In this document: positions 9,336 through 22,200 of the stretch, piece after piece
Numbering within the stretch: the first letter of the stretch is position 1
Layout: each line of letters opens with the position of its first letter
DNA from: Nageia nagi
Lineage: Eukaryota > Pinophyta
Reading direction: 5' to 3'
NCBI GenBank assembly: GCA_050084985.1
Contig: JBITNC010000001.1
Coordinates: forward strand, 19,282,001-19,346,000
DNA: 64,000 bases
Program-made: the position numbers and the translations under genes
The notes under the pieces: generated by a model
Told to the model about the DNA's origin: nothing
The model's input: only the letters and a program-made list of their open reading frames with translations
The model's database searches: none

Positions 9336-11949
9336 ATATTAATTAAATGAAATGTTTTACTATATGTTATCTTATAATAAGAGTTAATATACAATGACCC
9401 ATCCTAAATAGATCCACTCATCTTAGTTATTAATATTAGGTTGAGAAGGAGTATTATACTAATATAGGATTATTATTCAAGTAGATGTTGAGTGTGAAGG
9501 TGGTTATGGTAACTATTATTATTTTTATTTATTTAGCATGATATTAATTACTTGATAATAATAGTCATTATTTTATTAGTACTAATTTCCTCAATATATA
9601 GAGTTACTCTAGCAATTAGTATATGTAACCATCTTAATGCACATCTTGATCATAGATGTCAACTTAAATAGTAACATTTGAGCATTAGAAAAAACATAAA
9701 AAACCAAAATATTAAAATACTTTGTTAAAAACTTGGTCAAACATCAATTAGAACTAGTAAAAATTGGTCAAATAGGTCAAATAAGTTTACATAATGATTG
9801 AGTTATCGATCAAATAATCAATTGGATGATCAAGTTTATTAATTCTAATCAACCAACTAGTTAGGGTAAGTTCAAGTTTATAAGGTAAAAATATTTTATT
9901 TTTACCCCTAGCTTCATTTTTGAATTTAGACCTCTCACATTCTTAGAAATGAATCCCTAATCCATAATCTCTCTTAGATAAGTTTGAAAACCCTAAGCCA
10001 TTTAGCATTGCATGTCCTATTTTTTGAATCATAAGGTAACCATCATGAACATATGAGAAGTCTTTCACCATTTTAGTATAGTTGCAATAGGCTTTTAGAA
10101 TTTTCCCACATGCATGGAGGTATTAAGAGCTATGAAGTTATATACATCCTTTTTCTAGATTAGATTTTATTTTGCTACATTATGTGTATATCATTTGCAT
10201 CATATGCTAAATCATGCTAGGGTTTTGCATTAGCTAGGGTTTTAATCACTATTTTGAATCATATTAACTTACATCATGTATTAGAACATAAATCAAAAAG
10301 CATTTAATATAGATTAAGAGAATGCATAATCATTTAGCATTAGATCTATAATATACATATCATTTTGTATCAAAAAAGCACCAAAAAATAAGCATTTTAA
10401 CATGCATAAGCATTTCACATTAGATTTAGGGATGCAAATATTTTCTACTATCCCATTGAATTGGGGCTAGGAGGCTTGTTGTGCATGTTGAGCTAGGGTT
10501 TTACCTCTATTAATTTAGCTCCAAGGTCTTAAGGACTTGGATTCAAAATTCTCCTCTAACACATTTTTATTTTGTAGGATGTTATATAGTACAAAGTGTC
10601 ATCAAATGCACAAAGTCACAATAATAAATAAACTCTAATGCTTCATCTTCAAGTAGACCCTCTGAATCTTATTTTCAATTTTGGCCCTTCTTCTATTTGT
10701 TTTAGCATTTTTGGATCCTAATCTATTATTTCATTTTATAGGGTTCAAAGATATATTGTCCATAGGGTAAATTTAGAAGTTTTAGACCTTCACTCAATGT
10801 AAAAAAATCAACCAGTTTGTATCAAACTAGTCAATCTTAGAGATCAATTTCTTACAAGTTAGTCAAGTCCAATCACCCTTACAAATTGATTAGTTTTGTT
10901 TATCAATCCTTATCATGTTTATTGGCTTCATCTTTTTGGTTTTAGAATTTTCCATCATTTTTAGCATTTTAAATTAGTTTTTTTATTTTTCAATAGTAGA
11001 ACAACATATGTTGTAGGCTATAATAGTATACTGCCAATTTACTTGTACCATTTTTGCACCCTTATCACATGGTTTATTTTATTTTTAAATTAATCTTGAA
11101 TTTCTTTGGGTATTTCATTGATCAATTGGGTATTTGTTTTATCATCATATTAGTTGGTACTATTAATCAATCCTTTAATCATTTGATTAGGATAAGAGTT
11201 TGTAATTAATTTGCATCAAACTTGTTCATGAGAGGATCCTAGAGTGCGAGTCCCCCAAACCCTATTGTAAACCCTTTCTGTGCTTTAGATTACAAAAATT
11301 ATTTTTTATTTACATATTATATATATTTATCTTTTGCATTAGTCTAAAAAACTCATACTCATGTGGGAGTACCTTGCATCATCTTGAAGGGTATAACCTT
11401 GCATTATCATATAGTTACATATCATTTTTATTTTCAACATTGCATCATTAATCACACATGAGCCTAGGCTATTATAGGGACACATGAAATTAATACCCAT
11501 AGTCCCATACACACTTGGAGGTTATTTTCAAGGTGAGATTAGTCTCTCCTTTAAATGATCCATACCCCTAGAGATTGAGCTTCACTCTAAAAATGTTTGA
11601 CTAAACACATATTTAGGAAAACTAAATAAGAAGGAAAATAACATTAAAAAATTATAAATAATCAAGATAATATCCAATTAAACAAAGAAGAAACTAGAAG
11701 AAGATAATCATGACTATTATGTTATCTCTATTGCCATCATGTCATATAGGACTCTTGAATATCATATAGGTTATTTTTGGTTAATATTTGCATTAAATAA
11801 ACAAGATCATAAAAAAAATTAGTTTGATTATTTATTTTATTAGCACTATTGGCATAAATTAATTAAGCTTTGCTACATTCCATATTTTAAAGAAATGGAT
11901 GATATTTATGTGAATATAGTAGAAGCTAGTGCACACATAATAGCATAAT
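9336..11949. other. AT-rich region, possibly decayed LTR/leader of gypsy G1
   Basis: No coding pattern on either strand. The composition shifts around 11230-11290 (GCGAGTCCCCCAAACCC), where a polyadenylation-type or leader region might lie. Its place before the G1 gag suggests a remnant 5' LTR and leader, but no second LTR copy is available to define limits. Confidence 0.35.
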
Positions 11950-13082
11950 ACATTATGGAGGAAGGAAAATAAATATGTCAACCTCAACCTTCTCCTAGAA
12001 TTGATACACCATACATTTCATAAGCACATAATAACATTGAACCTAGCTTGCACATCAATACCTTGTTTGAATGTCCTATTTATTCATACCAAGATGTGAT
12101 TAATTTTCAATATGATCTTACATTGCAATAATATTTTATGATTGATCATAATGTTCAAATATTATTTGAATAATTTAAGGCTATTTACTATTTCTCATCT
12201 CATGATCAAATTGATTAACCTTCATATTTGGAACATCAACATCAACATTTGGATTTATCTCATCATGGACATAAGGAAATGGCTTTGACTGACTTTGAAG
12301 ATCCTTTTCCTTCTCAATCAATGGTGGCTCCTTTAGAATATTTTCCTTCACATAAAGAGAAATAAAGAATACAAATTTTATCTCATAATTTGATTCAACA
12401 TGTTGATCCTTCATATCATGATCCTTTATTTTTCACCACATCACAAATTATTTCAACAACTCAAATTTTAAATCAATCAATACAACAAATGATTTCACAA
12501 GAGGTCCTAGCAACATCATTGACAATAATAAGTTTTCCTCAAGTGCTTTCAAGTATAAAACCTATCAATTTTAATCATGTATCTATATCATATCATCATA
12601 ATCAATAAGTTAATCCTTATAGTGCACCTCATTTGATTGTGCAAATATTTTATAATCATGACATAATACATGATTTAGGGATACATCATAATCTCAAGCC
12701 TTTGAGGGTCCCACATCCTAATCAATCTCTTTCATCATAATTTTCTAATGTTGGTAAATTTAATGATTCTTATAAATCAAACCAACAAGATCTAAATCGA
12801 ACATAAAGAAACTTGTAATTAATGGATCCTCAAAGTATCATGAATTAAGCTCAATATTTTCATCATATTTTGAATCAACCATTATATTAAGCTTAATGAT
12901 ACATCATTCAAATGGTTCTCCATCCAATAAAACATTGAAGAAACTACTAACAAAAATCATACAATAAGTTTATCAACCAACATATCAAACACAAAGTATG
13001 ACAACCCAATAAACTCACACAATACATGATAATATTTTAAAGAGGTTATAAGAAATGGAACTCAACCTCAATAGTCAAATAA
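11950..13082 (+). pseudogene. G1 gag-like N-terminal region (gypsy), piece 1
   Basis: The plus strand carries a long, Gln/Asn/His/Ser-rich coding-like stretch. The clearest parts are 12120-12420 (HHGHKEMALTDFEDP and similar) and the open frame at 12390-12608. Low-complexity segments of this kind precede the gag domain in many plant gypsy elements. The reading breaks at several stops. It ends at the TSD of G2, and the gag domain continues after G2 at 15882. Confidence 0.45.
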
Positions 13083-13497
13083 TGTTAGGATCCCACATCC
13101 TAACATTTACTTAGCTTTATTTATTCTTTAATTAATTTAATTATTCACTTATATCAACTTGTAATGTGAATTATCTTATTTTATAAATCAAATCACCATT
13201 TTGAATGTAAATAACCAATTAGGGTAGGAGGACTATAAATACTTGTAAGAGGGGTAAAGAAAGCATCTTGGAAAATCATTTATCATTTTGAGTTATAAGG
13301 AGGAAGCCCCTTTGAATCAAACCACAATTTATATTACCATTAGTAACTTTATTTTATTCTATTATATATTATTAATCTAAGTATCTTATTCCATTTGCTT
13401 TACTTGATGCATTGAGAGCTTATGACTATTTCATGTTTTAGTATTTTCTTGTGATATTCAAGCAAAACCCCTTTTTATTTATGTTAGGTTCCTAACA
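13083..13497 (+). repeat. G2 5' LTR
   Basis: 415 bases, TG...CA, aligning throughout with 15467-15881. It contains the shared TATA-like element CTATAAATA. Confidence 0.9.
13233..13241 (+). promoter_or_regulatory. G2 5' LTR TATA box
   Basis: CTATAAATA is conserved at the matching place in the 3' LTR (15617-15625). It sits about 150 bases into the LTR, the expected place for the core promoter of the element RNA. Confidence 0.6.
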
Positions 13498-13899
13498 AGT
13501 GGTATCAAATATTCAATTTTGGCTACCTATGGGCATCTTCATATGGTCACATAGAGTGAGAAAGCTAGAAATTATCCTTTTTGTAGCCAAAAGTTTGGCC
13601 ATTTTTTTCAAATTGAAAGGTTGCATCAAAGTGAAATCGTAGAAATTACTATTTTTTCAACTAAAACTCTATCTATTTTTTTAGAATATTAAGAAACCCT
13701 CAAACTTATTTCTTGAAATAGCAAATCCAAAACAAGCAAAAACTTCTAGCACAAATATCTCCCATACCATGAAGAATTAGCAAATTTTAAGAGTTCCCGT
13801 TCATTACCTTGGGTAATAAATTTTAAGGAAAAAAACTTCAAAAATCATAAAAGTGATACCTATCCCATTAATTCAACAATTTAATAGTAAATTTTAGGA

Positions 13900-15466
13900 T
13901 ATGAATATGAAATGCTATATATAAAGGGTTCAAAGAATATGGTTGCAGATGCTCTTTCTTACAAATTTGAGGAACTTGCAACACTGCAAGTAATTTCACT
14001 ACTAATCCCCCAATGGTTAGAGTAGATTAAGTAGGAATGGCTTTAAGATGACTCAATTCATACATTAATTCAACAACTCTAGATTGATCTTGCTAGTAAA
14101 CTAAATTTCTCTTAGCAAGATGGTGTTTTATGCTTCAAGGGTCGCATTGCATTGCCATTCATTTCTTCTGGTCAAGAAGCAATACTTCAAGAATTATATG
14201 TTGCACCATCAGTAGGACACTTAGGGTTTCTCAAAACCTATAAAAGAGTGACTCAATATTTTTATTGGGATAAAATGAAATAGGATATCAAGAAATTTGT
14301 TATCAAATGTGATGTTTATCAGCAACAAAAAGGTGAAATAGTTGGCACTCCTAGTTTACTTCATCCCTCACCTATCCTAAGCCATAATTGGAATGATATT
14401 TTCATGGATTTTATTGAAGGCCCTCCCAAGTATTAAGAAAAATTTGTTATTCTAGTGGTATTTGACCTATTATATAAGTATGCATACTTTTTCTCTTTAG
14501 CACATTTGTTTAAAGTTGTCAATGTGGCCATGGATTTTATTGATAATATATTCAAACTTCATGGTATGCTCTCTACCATAGTTAGTGATTGAAACCCTAC
14601 GTTCACTAGCAAATTTTGGAAAGAATTTTTTAAGCTACAAGGAACTCAACTCAAAATGAGTTCAACCTATTACCCCCATATTGATGGATAGATTGAAATT
14701 GTTAACAAGTTCTTATAAACCTATTTGCATTATTTTGCATCAAGCTAACTAGTTTATTAGATAAAATGGATTCCTTTGGTAGAATGGTGGTATAACACTT
14801 CATATTATACAACTATTCAAATGACACCATATGAAGTATTGTATGGTCAAGCACCATCCATAGTAGCAACATATGTCTCAAGAAGTATGAAGTCTAAGCA
14901 GTTGAGATTGATTTACATACTCAAACAAATATTCTTCTTCTTCTTCAAATGAATCTATAGACTACTCAACATCACATGAAGCAACAGGCTAATCAAAATT
15001 AGGTGGACTATACATTTCAAACTAGCAATATAGTCTTCATATTCCTTTAGCCATATAAATAGAAATCCTTGAATATTAAGGGTCCTCAAAAACTAGCTCC
15101 AAAATTTTATGGCCCTTAAAAAGGGCTTCAATGCATTTGACCTGCTACTTATAAGTTGGAGTTACCAATGTCTTCCAAGGTTCATTCGGTATTTCATGTT
15201 TCATGTCTAAAAAAGGTAGTGGGATCATAGGTTTAGATTCAATCAAAGTTACCAAAATTCACTAATGATGGCTCCATCAAGATTGAACCTAAAGTAGTTA
15301 TGGACAAGTGCACCATCAACATTCATCATCATACTATAACTTAGGTTTTGATTCATTAGTGGGGACTAGCACCCAAAGATGCAACATGGGAAAACACACA
15401 TGAGCTTTAGTATGAGTTTCCAAATTTTTAGCTTTGAGGATAAAACTAGTTTCAAGAGGGGTAGCA
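13900..15466 (+). pseudogene. G2 pol remnant: RNase H end, integrase, chromodomain
   Basis: Read across stops, the frame starts with YIKGSKNMVADALS (end of RNase H, about 13915-13970). The integrase zinc domain follows near 14210-14335 (HLGFLKTYKRV and IKCDVYQQQ). The core is next: DFIEGPP (14405), VSD-NPTFTSKFWKEFF (14580) and STYYPHIDG-IE (14665-14700). These give the D-D-E arrangement, with several stops. Then come KLELPMSSKVHSVFHVSC (about 15155) and a chromodomain-type end (near 15385-15460). At least eight in-frame stops make it inactive. Integrase would insert the cDNA into the host genome. Confidence 0.85.
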
Positions 15467-15881
15467 TGTTAGGATCCCACATTTGAACATTTACTTAGGT
15501 TTATTTATGCTTTAGTTAATTTAATTATTTACTTGTGTCAGCTTGTAATGTGAACTATCATATTTTATAACTTGAAGCATCATTTTGAATGTAAGCCTCC
15601 AATTAGGGTAAGAGGACTATAAATACTTGTAAGAGAGGTAAAGAAAGCATCTTGTAAAATCATTTTTCATTTTGAGTTGTAAGTAGAAAGGCCCCTCAAA
15701 AAGACTTGTGATTCATATTGCTATTAGTAAATTTATTATGTTCTATTATCTATTGTTAATATGAGTATCATGTTCCATTTGCTTTACTTGATGTATTGCA
15801 AGCTTATAGTTATTTCATACTTCAGTATTTTCTTGAGGCACTTGGGAAAAACCCCTTTTTAGTTTTGTTAGGTTCCTAACA
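15467..15881 (+). repeat. G2 3' LTR
   Basis: Direct repeat of 13083-13497 with scattered substitutions, roughly 15 per cent by eye, so the insertion is old. Confidence 0.9.
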
Positions 15882-16644
15882 AATCAAAAGTAGGATGTCA
15901 TATCAAATTCAATTAGTAATGAACCAATCAACAACATGGTTCCTATCAAACAATTTCCTTACAAGTTTGAAGTATTTTACATGGAGAAATTCAAAGAGAA
16001 AGAAGATCCAAGGAAGAACTTAAGGCATTTAAAATACTCTTGCTATATCATAATAAATTATGATGTTCTCATGTTATGAATAATTCCTATGAAAATATCA
16101 GGTAAATATTTAGATTAGTACAACAACTTGCCCCAACATAGCATATACTCTTTTGAGCAATTGCATAATCTCTTCTTGGATCATTTTACCATCAACATGA
16201 GAATAAGAGAATCCATCACATATTTAAATAGAATATTACAACATGATGATGATTCAATTAATGATTATGTAGCAATATGGAGAGTATCATGATTGATTTG
16301 TTATATTCCTTTCTACAAGAAGAGCTTATCAAATTGTTTAACAAAATTTATAATAATAAAATATACTATATCTTGTAAATACAATAATACAATTCCTTTA
16401 AGGAAACATTATCACAAGGAAATCTTATCTAAGAAGTAAATATTCAAATAGGTAAAATCAAGCTACACAATAAGAAAAATAATAATGATTAAAAGCACAA
16501 TAACAATGTAAAAAATCTAGCATATAAAAAGCCAAACAACAATCAACTATTATATGATGCAAATCAAGCAATGGTATCACCACAACTAATTAGAGCAACA
16601 TAATGACAAAGAGCTCCTCAAAAACTAATTGTACATGAACAAGG
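15882..16644 (+). pseudogene. G1 gag domain (gypsy), piece 2
   Basis: The plus strand reads FPYKFEVFYMEKFKEKEDP then LRHLKYSCY, later YSFEQLHNLFLDHF and RESITYLNRILQHDDDSI, with stops between. This is the retrotransposon gag (capsid) pattern: a short P-K-F-E-x-(Y/F) start, a W/F-x-DL-x-x-x-F-x-x-x-(F/Y) core, and a closing segment rich in Q, D and E. It continues the frame interrupted by G2 and is cut again by C1 at 16645. The last residual bases are at 29457-29590. Confidence 0.65.
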
Positions 16645-16843
16645 GGAGAGAATAAGAAAAAATTAAGCACAAAATAATTTGATTCAATTAGCAAATTTTA
16701 AGTACAATATATAGTACCTTAATGAGTAACTGATCTAATCCCATGGAGGTTACAAAATGAACCAAAAATGAATGCTATTCATTGTTACACAAATCCACTA
16801 AAATCTAAGCAAAAATAGCTAAATCAAAGTTACAAACAAGTTA
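16645..16843 (-). repeat. C1 3' LTR, distal part (before U1 insertion)
   Basis: Aligns with 29015-29205 (for example AATTAAGCAC, TACAATATATAG and GGTTACAAAATGAACC). It ends at the agtta TSD of U1 (16839-16843). Confidence 0.85.
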
Positions 16844-17497
16844 TGTAATGTTGCCACACTATACTAAACCTTTAAATTTTAGACCCTTTTTTATAATTAA
16901 ATTCTATGTGAGGGTTATTATTCATGAAATGCATATCCTACATTGATGATACCTTTTTGTTTCTCACACTATATCTATATATCACCATCCCTAGTTAATT
17001 TCTAGGGCACATTTACCATGCAAGACCACCTCACTTGTGTGTGGTTTCCCATGATGATTGTGCTCTAGTTTTATTTGAGTAGTATCTTCTTTTACATGAG
17101 TATACCCTTTCAAATCTCAAAGTGCTTTTTCAACCTATAATCTTAACTAGGTTTGATAGCTCATTAATTTTTCCAATCTATTCATTTCATGATTGCTATT
17201 GGATCCCATATTACCTAAACTTATTTATTTATTTACCCTTCTATAATTCTTGTAATTCCTTCAACAAATATGTTTAAAGTTTCATATATTGTATTCTATA
17301 AAGGATTAACTAAGTTTATTTTCCTTATCAATGTCCTAGGTCCATCTTTAAGCCTTGTTCTCAAACTAAGTCTTTTATTATCCCTTGATTATTTACTTTG
17401 AATTATTCATTTGTTCATAAATTTACCCTTAGTTGTTTTCAATTTAACTGTAACAATGTTTTTGAATGTGAGTTATATACTTTGAGATCTTTGCTAC
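16844..17497 (-). repeat. U1 left direct repeat (putative 3' LTR)
   Basis: Strong similarity to 20116-20771: TGTGAGGGTTATTATTCATG and TGGATCCCATATTACCTAAA, among others, are shared. The repeat starts TGTAATG. Its right limit is uncertain because similarity fades after GCTACTTGT. Confidence 0.75.
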
Positions 17498-18995
17498 TTG
17501 TTCTTGCACTCTATATTTTTTCAATCAACTTTCACTCCTGGTTGATGAGGTCAATCATCAACCTATTTCACTATAAAGATATGGAATTCCAAATTCTTTC
17601 ACATTATTCTATTTCTCTTTGAAGATTCTCTATTAGTTCTTTTGTGTTCTTTAATTTTTGTCATAAAAACTCATTCTCCATGATATCTTGCATCTTTTCC
17701 ATTATTCATTGTTAGTTATTTGACACACTTTTATACAAGTGGTGTAATCCTAATAAGTTTAGCTAATTATGTAGGATATGGTACCATATGTGCAAACTTA
17801 AGTTGTGATATCATACTTTACCTTTTTTAGCTACAATATTCTTCAATAATATCTTTAGTATCTTATTAGATGTTTCTTTAAGGGTACGAATACTATCTTG
17901 TCATAATTTCTAGGTAGATATTTTAGTGTTTGTGTCTTTTCATCCACTTGTAAGAATACTTTTGTACACCTCCTTGCAATTATTATCTATCCTTATTTGA
18001 ATAGGTAATAAGTTTATAGGTAGATTTTTTCCTCTACTAAAGCATTTTTCTAGCAAAGCATGGTCACAAAACCAATCCTTTTGTAGGGCATCTCACTACT
18101 CTTCCTGATGGAATGTAAGAAAATATTATTTTTTGTGGGGTACACACTTTCTTGTTGCAATGTTCCTTATAGGTGATGGATTTCCTTCTTCATTAGAATT
18201 TAGCTATTGTTTCTTTATATCCTACAAATACTGTTGGTTATTGCATTATCATTCAACTCGAATTTGATGAGCATTTATGCTTCTTTATTCTATTATTTTT
18301 GTATCTTAATTTAACTTGTAGAGCTATTCTCCATATCCCTATAATCCATTATTGGTGAGGATTATATCATATATAGATCCCTCCTCTATTTTTCCTAGGG
18401 AAATTTCAATACTTCTTGCTATCTTGTGAATGCTTTGATAGCAATGTCTTCCTTAGGAGATTACCTACTCCTTCATAATTTCTAGGCGATAATGAAATTG
18501 GATTCTTTCCCATCTATTTTCATCATTTTATCACTTTTGAGATATATCTTGAAATATGATAGCTTTTATTCTGGAAGCTCCTACATATAGTACATTTGAT
18601 TAGGCTTTAGAATCCTTTGATTTTGATTTATCTATTAATAAATTTTATCATGCAAACTCAGAGTTCTCTAGATAGGATGATTATCCATCGGGTTTATCGA
18701 TGGAATCTAAAATTTTGATCAATAACAATGTAAATGAATCCCTCCTTGGGGTGAAGTCTTAATATTTTATAATCTATTCACTTGGTTTGTTAGTGGAACT
18801 TTTTATGCACTTAGTAACTTAAGTAACAAAAATCTTTATAATCCATAAGATTTCAATTATATTCATGGAATAGAGCTAGTACATAAAGGGTGATCAGTAC
18901 ATTATGAAAGGATTTAGTTTTATTTAATACATATAGAAATCCTTCCCTTCCATTTGTTCTTAATTACTAGCTAGATTTTCTTCCTCATTGAGCAT
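17498..18995. other. U1 interior, left part: no recognisable gene
   Basis: AT-rich with short, broken frames on both strands. On the minus strand it follows the gag-like frame and could be its decayed continuation, but I see no protease, RT or integrase motif. Confidence 0.4.
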
Positions 18996-20050
18996 TTATT
19001 TGGGTTCTTCATATGATATTGAAATCTTTATGCTCATTTCATGAAGATAGTTAATGATTTCTAGAGTGATGGTAGGAACATTCCTACCACAAAAGAGAGG
19101 AAAATCCCTTTTTACACTTGGTTTACTTATTTTCTTATTTTTTTCTTTATTTTGAGTGATTACTTCTTGTGGTTTTTCCTTTCCCTTTTCTATTAGTAAA
19201 TCTAGGAAGTTTTGAAAGGTTATATCATCTTCCAAATATACAAAATTGTTAGTGGCTTCCTCTTTTATCTTCTTTTGACATTTCTTTCCCTTTTGTGATC
19301 TCTTTCTTCCTGCCATACTATAGTACATAAAATATACATTTAATATATATTATAAATTTCTAATTTATATTGCCATAATGTTGAATGAGAATTTTATTGA
19401 AATCATCTTTCATTACATAACATAGTAAATCATTTACTTGGGTCTAGTCCATTTTATATTCTAGCCCTTTGATGAAACGTAGTTCTTCCATATGTACATT
19501 AGTACCCATGGAGTTCAATCTTTTAATCATAATCCATAAATTCATTTCATGATTTGGTCTAATAGTAGGTAGTGCTATGATCTAAATTGGGTTTTCTTCT
19601 ATAGGAAGGAGAATTGTACTTTTGAAATTTTTAATTTCTTCAAGTACACTTTCTCCATTTAAATCATCATGGAGAGTTATCCTTTCACTTATAATGTCTT
19701 CCCCAAAGACAACTTATTTTGTAAATCTATTTTGTTCAACTAGGGGTATTGAGTCCTAATTTATCTTAGCTAGATATCCATTTCTCATGGAGATGTGGTT
19801 CTTATTTTGTTCTATTGGGGAAATATATCTCTCTATATATCTTTTGGATAGTTCTTGGAATTTGATCCTTTGCAATTCAACTATATCCCTTTCAATCCTA
19901 AAAGTATAATTTATTAAAGTATCACATAATCCATAAAATGAAATTTCATCTTCAATACTAGATAATATATCAGATTCAATAGGTAACTAAGTCCATGACC
20001 AACCCATCTCAATGTTTCTAGAGTTTCCTACAAAACAAGAGACAATAAGT
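18996..20050 (-). pseudogene. U1 gag-like protein of unknown family
   Basis: The minus strand from about 20020 reads MGWSWT, LPIESDILSSIEDEISFYG, LINYTFRIERDIVELQRIKF and YIERYISPIEQNKNHISMRN. It continues through LRFIKGLEYKMD and, in a shifted frame, into the open 110-codon frame at 18996-19328. That frame is Lys-rich (RKRSQKGKKCQKKIKEE). Coding begins within about 100 bases of the primer-like site. A structural protein followed by a basic segment fits a gag, but I recognise no named domain. At least seven stops and one or more frameshifts break it. Confidence 0.45.
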
Positions 20051-20101
20051 TAGGACTATTTGTTATTCACTACTTTACCCCAATTCATAATCAACACTTG
20101 A

Positions 20102-20115
20102 TCTAATACAAATGT
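20102..20115 (-). other. U1 primer-binding-like site
   Basis: The complement, TTTGTATTAGATCA, differs at two positions from the TTGGTATTAGAGCA-type site complementary to initiator tRNA-Met. It directly adjoins the right direct repeat. Confidence 0.45.
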
Positions 20116-20771
20116 AATGTTACCCTACTATACTAAACCCTTAAATTATAGATCCTTTTTTATATAAATAACTCCTATGTGAGGGTTATTATTCATGAAA
20201 CACATATCACACATTGATGATACCTTTTTATTTCTCACACTATATCTAGATATCACCATCCCTAGTTAAGTATTAGGGCACATTCATCATGCAAGGCCAC
20301 CTCATTTGTGTATGGTTTCTCATGATGATCATGCTCTATTTTTATTTTAGTAGCATCTTCTTTTACATAGGTATACCCTTTCGAATCTCAAAGTGCTTTT
20401 TTAACCTATAATCTTGACTACGTTTGATAGCTCATTAATTCTTCAAATCTATCAATTTTATGATTGCTATTGGATCCCATATTACCTAAACTTATTTATT
20501 TATTTACCCTTCTATAATTCTTGTAATTCCTTCAACACATATATTAAAAGTGTCATGCATCCTATTGTCTTCTATAAAGAATTAACTAAGTTTCTTTTCC
20601 ATGTCAATGTCCTAGGTCCATCTTTAAGCCTTGTTCTTAAAATAAGTATTTTATTATCCCTTGATTCTTTACTTTGAATTATTCATTTTTTAGTAAATTT
20701 ATCCTTATATTTTCTCACTTAAACCCTAACAATTCTTTTGAGTGTGAGTTATATACTTTGACATCTTTTCT
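20116..20771 (-). repeat. U1 right direct repeat (start of putative 5' LTR)
   Basis: Matches 16844-17497 and starts TGTAATGTTACC. Downstream sequence no longer resembles the left copy. Confidence 0.75.
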
Positions 20772-21600
20772 ACTTGTCATATTAAGGATGTCTATATATT
20801 TGAACACAATCCATTATTTCAATGGTCTAGTGAATATTTGATAGGATAATCAATCTATATTATGATTCTTGTATTATAGTTTTGTGCAAAAATATAAACA
20901 TGGGATGGAATAAATCATAATTAGTGTAACTTACCATGGACATGTTGGCTACTTGCCTTGGTACCCTTTTTGGTACTTAATTACATTTAATTTTATTATG
21001 CCCTAACTTACATCATGAGTACATCAAAATAATTATTCTAATAGTAATTTATCATTTATTACATACAACACATTATTAGTTTACATCCAACAAGCTCTAT
21101 TATAAGGAATATCTTCATATTCATACAATGTATCTTCATTCCATCTTCTCTTTCATGATTATCCCAAGGTTCCAAGGGTGGTTATTCATAAGTACTAAGA
21201 GAGGGTTTTGAACAATTGAGGATCAGGACATCTCTTCTTATAACCATATGTATCCTACCCTAAATGCACCATGTCTCATGCATTCCTTCAAATAATTTCA
21301 TACAAGGGTACCATAATTAATTAGGTTATACTATATTTGTTATCTTGAGAGGTTTTACACTTTCTCTAAAGCTACCTCCTTTTCTTGATCATAGAGTAAG
21401 ATCTTATCCAAAATGAGACATTTCAAAGGAAGTAATAACATACTTTTATACATCATAGATGTAATAATTTATCGGTCATTTAGATAATTCTACTTTAAGA
21501 AGGTTTCCTAAGGTCCAATTGAGATCATATCACTATTACTAACCTAATCAAGATATTAGGGATGAACTTGATTTTCACCACTATGTATTGTTGGAGAAGT
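20772..21600. other. AT-rich stretch inside U1, no gene seen
   Basis: No coding pattern found. A few tens of bases before the PPR relic may belong to its upstream region. Confidence 0.4.
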
Positions 21601-21639
21601 TTAAATTTGATTTTTCCCTCATATTTTTGTTTCTAGATC

Positions 21640-22200
21640 CTAGGATATGTTAGAATATCTTGCGAACTATTTGATAAAATACCTCATCAAAATATAGTCT
21701 CATGGGTCATAATGATTGCATAAAATAAATATGTTAGAAAGGCTTGTAAGTTATTTGACAAAATTCCTCATCAAATGCCAACTCACTGATTTTGGGCCCT
21801 ATGAATTGTTTGACCAAATGACTCGTCATAATACAATATCATGGGTGTAATGAATGTAGGATATGCATAGAAAGGATATGTTGTAAAGGCATGTAATTTA
21901 TTTGATAAATTACCTCATCAAAATTCAATCTATAGGGAATAATGATTGATAGATATGCACAGAATGGATACATTGTAAAGGCCTATGAATTATTTAATAA
22001 ATTACCTTAGCAAAATGCAGTCTCAAGGGTACAATGATCAATAGATATGCATAAAATGGATACATTGTAAAGGCCTATGAATTAATTGACAAATTACCTC
22101 ATAAAAATGCAATCTCAAGGGAATAATGATTGATATATATGCATTAATGGATACATTGTAAAGGCCTATGAATTGTTTGAAAAATTGCAACAAAAGTAGA
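21640..22200 (+). pseudogene. PPR-repeat pseudogene with tandem 31-codon repeats
   Basis: Units begin near 21664, 21749, 21803 (partial), 21894, 21987, 22079 and 22170. The last five are spaced 91-93 bases, about 31 codons. Reading frames give YIVKAYELFDKLPH-NAVS followed by MI-x-x-YAQNG-like segments. This is the short (S) PPR motif of plant PLS-class proteins (LFDKMP-RNVVSWNAMIAGYAQNG), which bind organellar RNA one base per repeat. The later units are much more alike than normal PPR motifs, implying recent local duplication. Stops and frameshifts occur in nearly every unit. It is plus strand, opposite to U1, and could have been present before, or captured by, the insertion. Confidence 0.75.

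Larger units (their letters stand above)
13083..15881 (+). mobile_element. G2: deleted Ty3/gypsy chromovirus inserted in G1
   Basis: Direct LTRs (13083-13497 and 15467-15881) both start TGTTAGGATCCCACAT and end TTAGGTTCCTAACA. The flanks aataa (13078-13082) and aatca (15882-15886) form a TSD with one change. A primer-binding site, TGGTATCAAA, follows the 5' LTR, and AAGAGGGGTAGCA precedes the 3' LTR. The interior is only about 2 kb and keeps RNase H end, integrase and chromodomain; gag, protease and RT are gone. Confidence 0.9.

Noticed and set aside
17398-17622. Plus-strand 74-codon frame resembling a membrane peptide
   Set aside because: It crosses the boundary of the U1 direct repeat. Its composition, Phe/Leu/Ile from T-rich DNA, is expected by chance.
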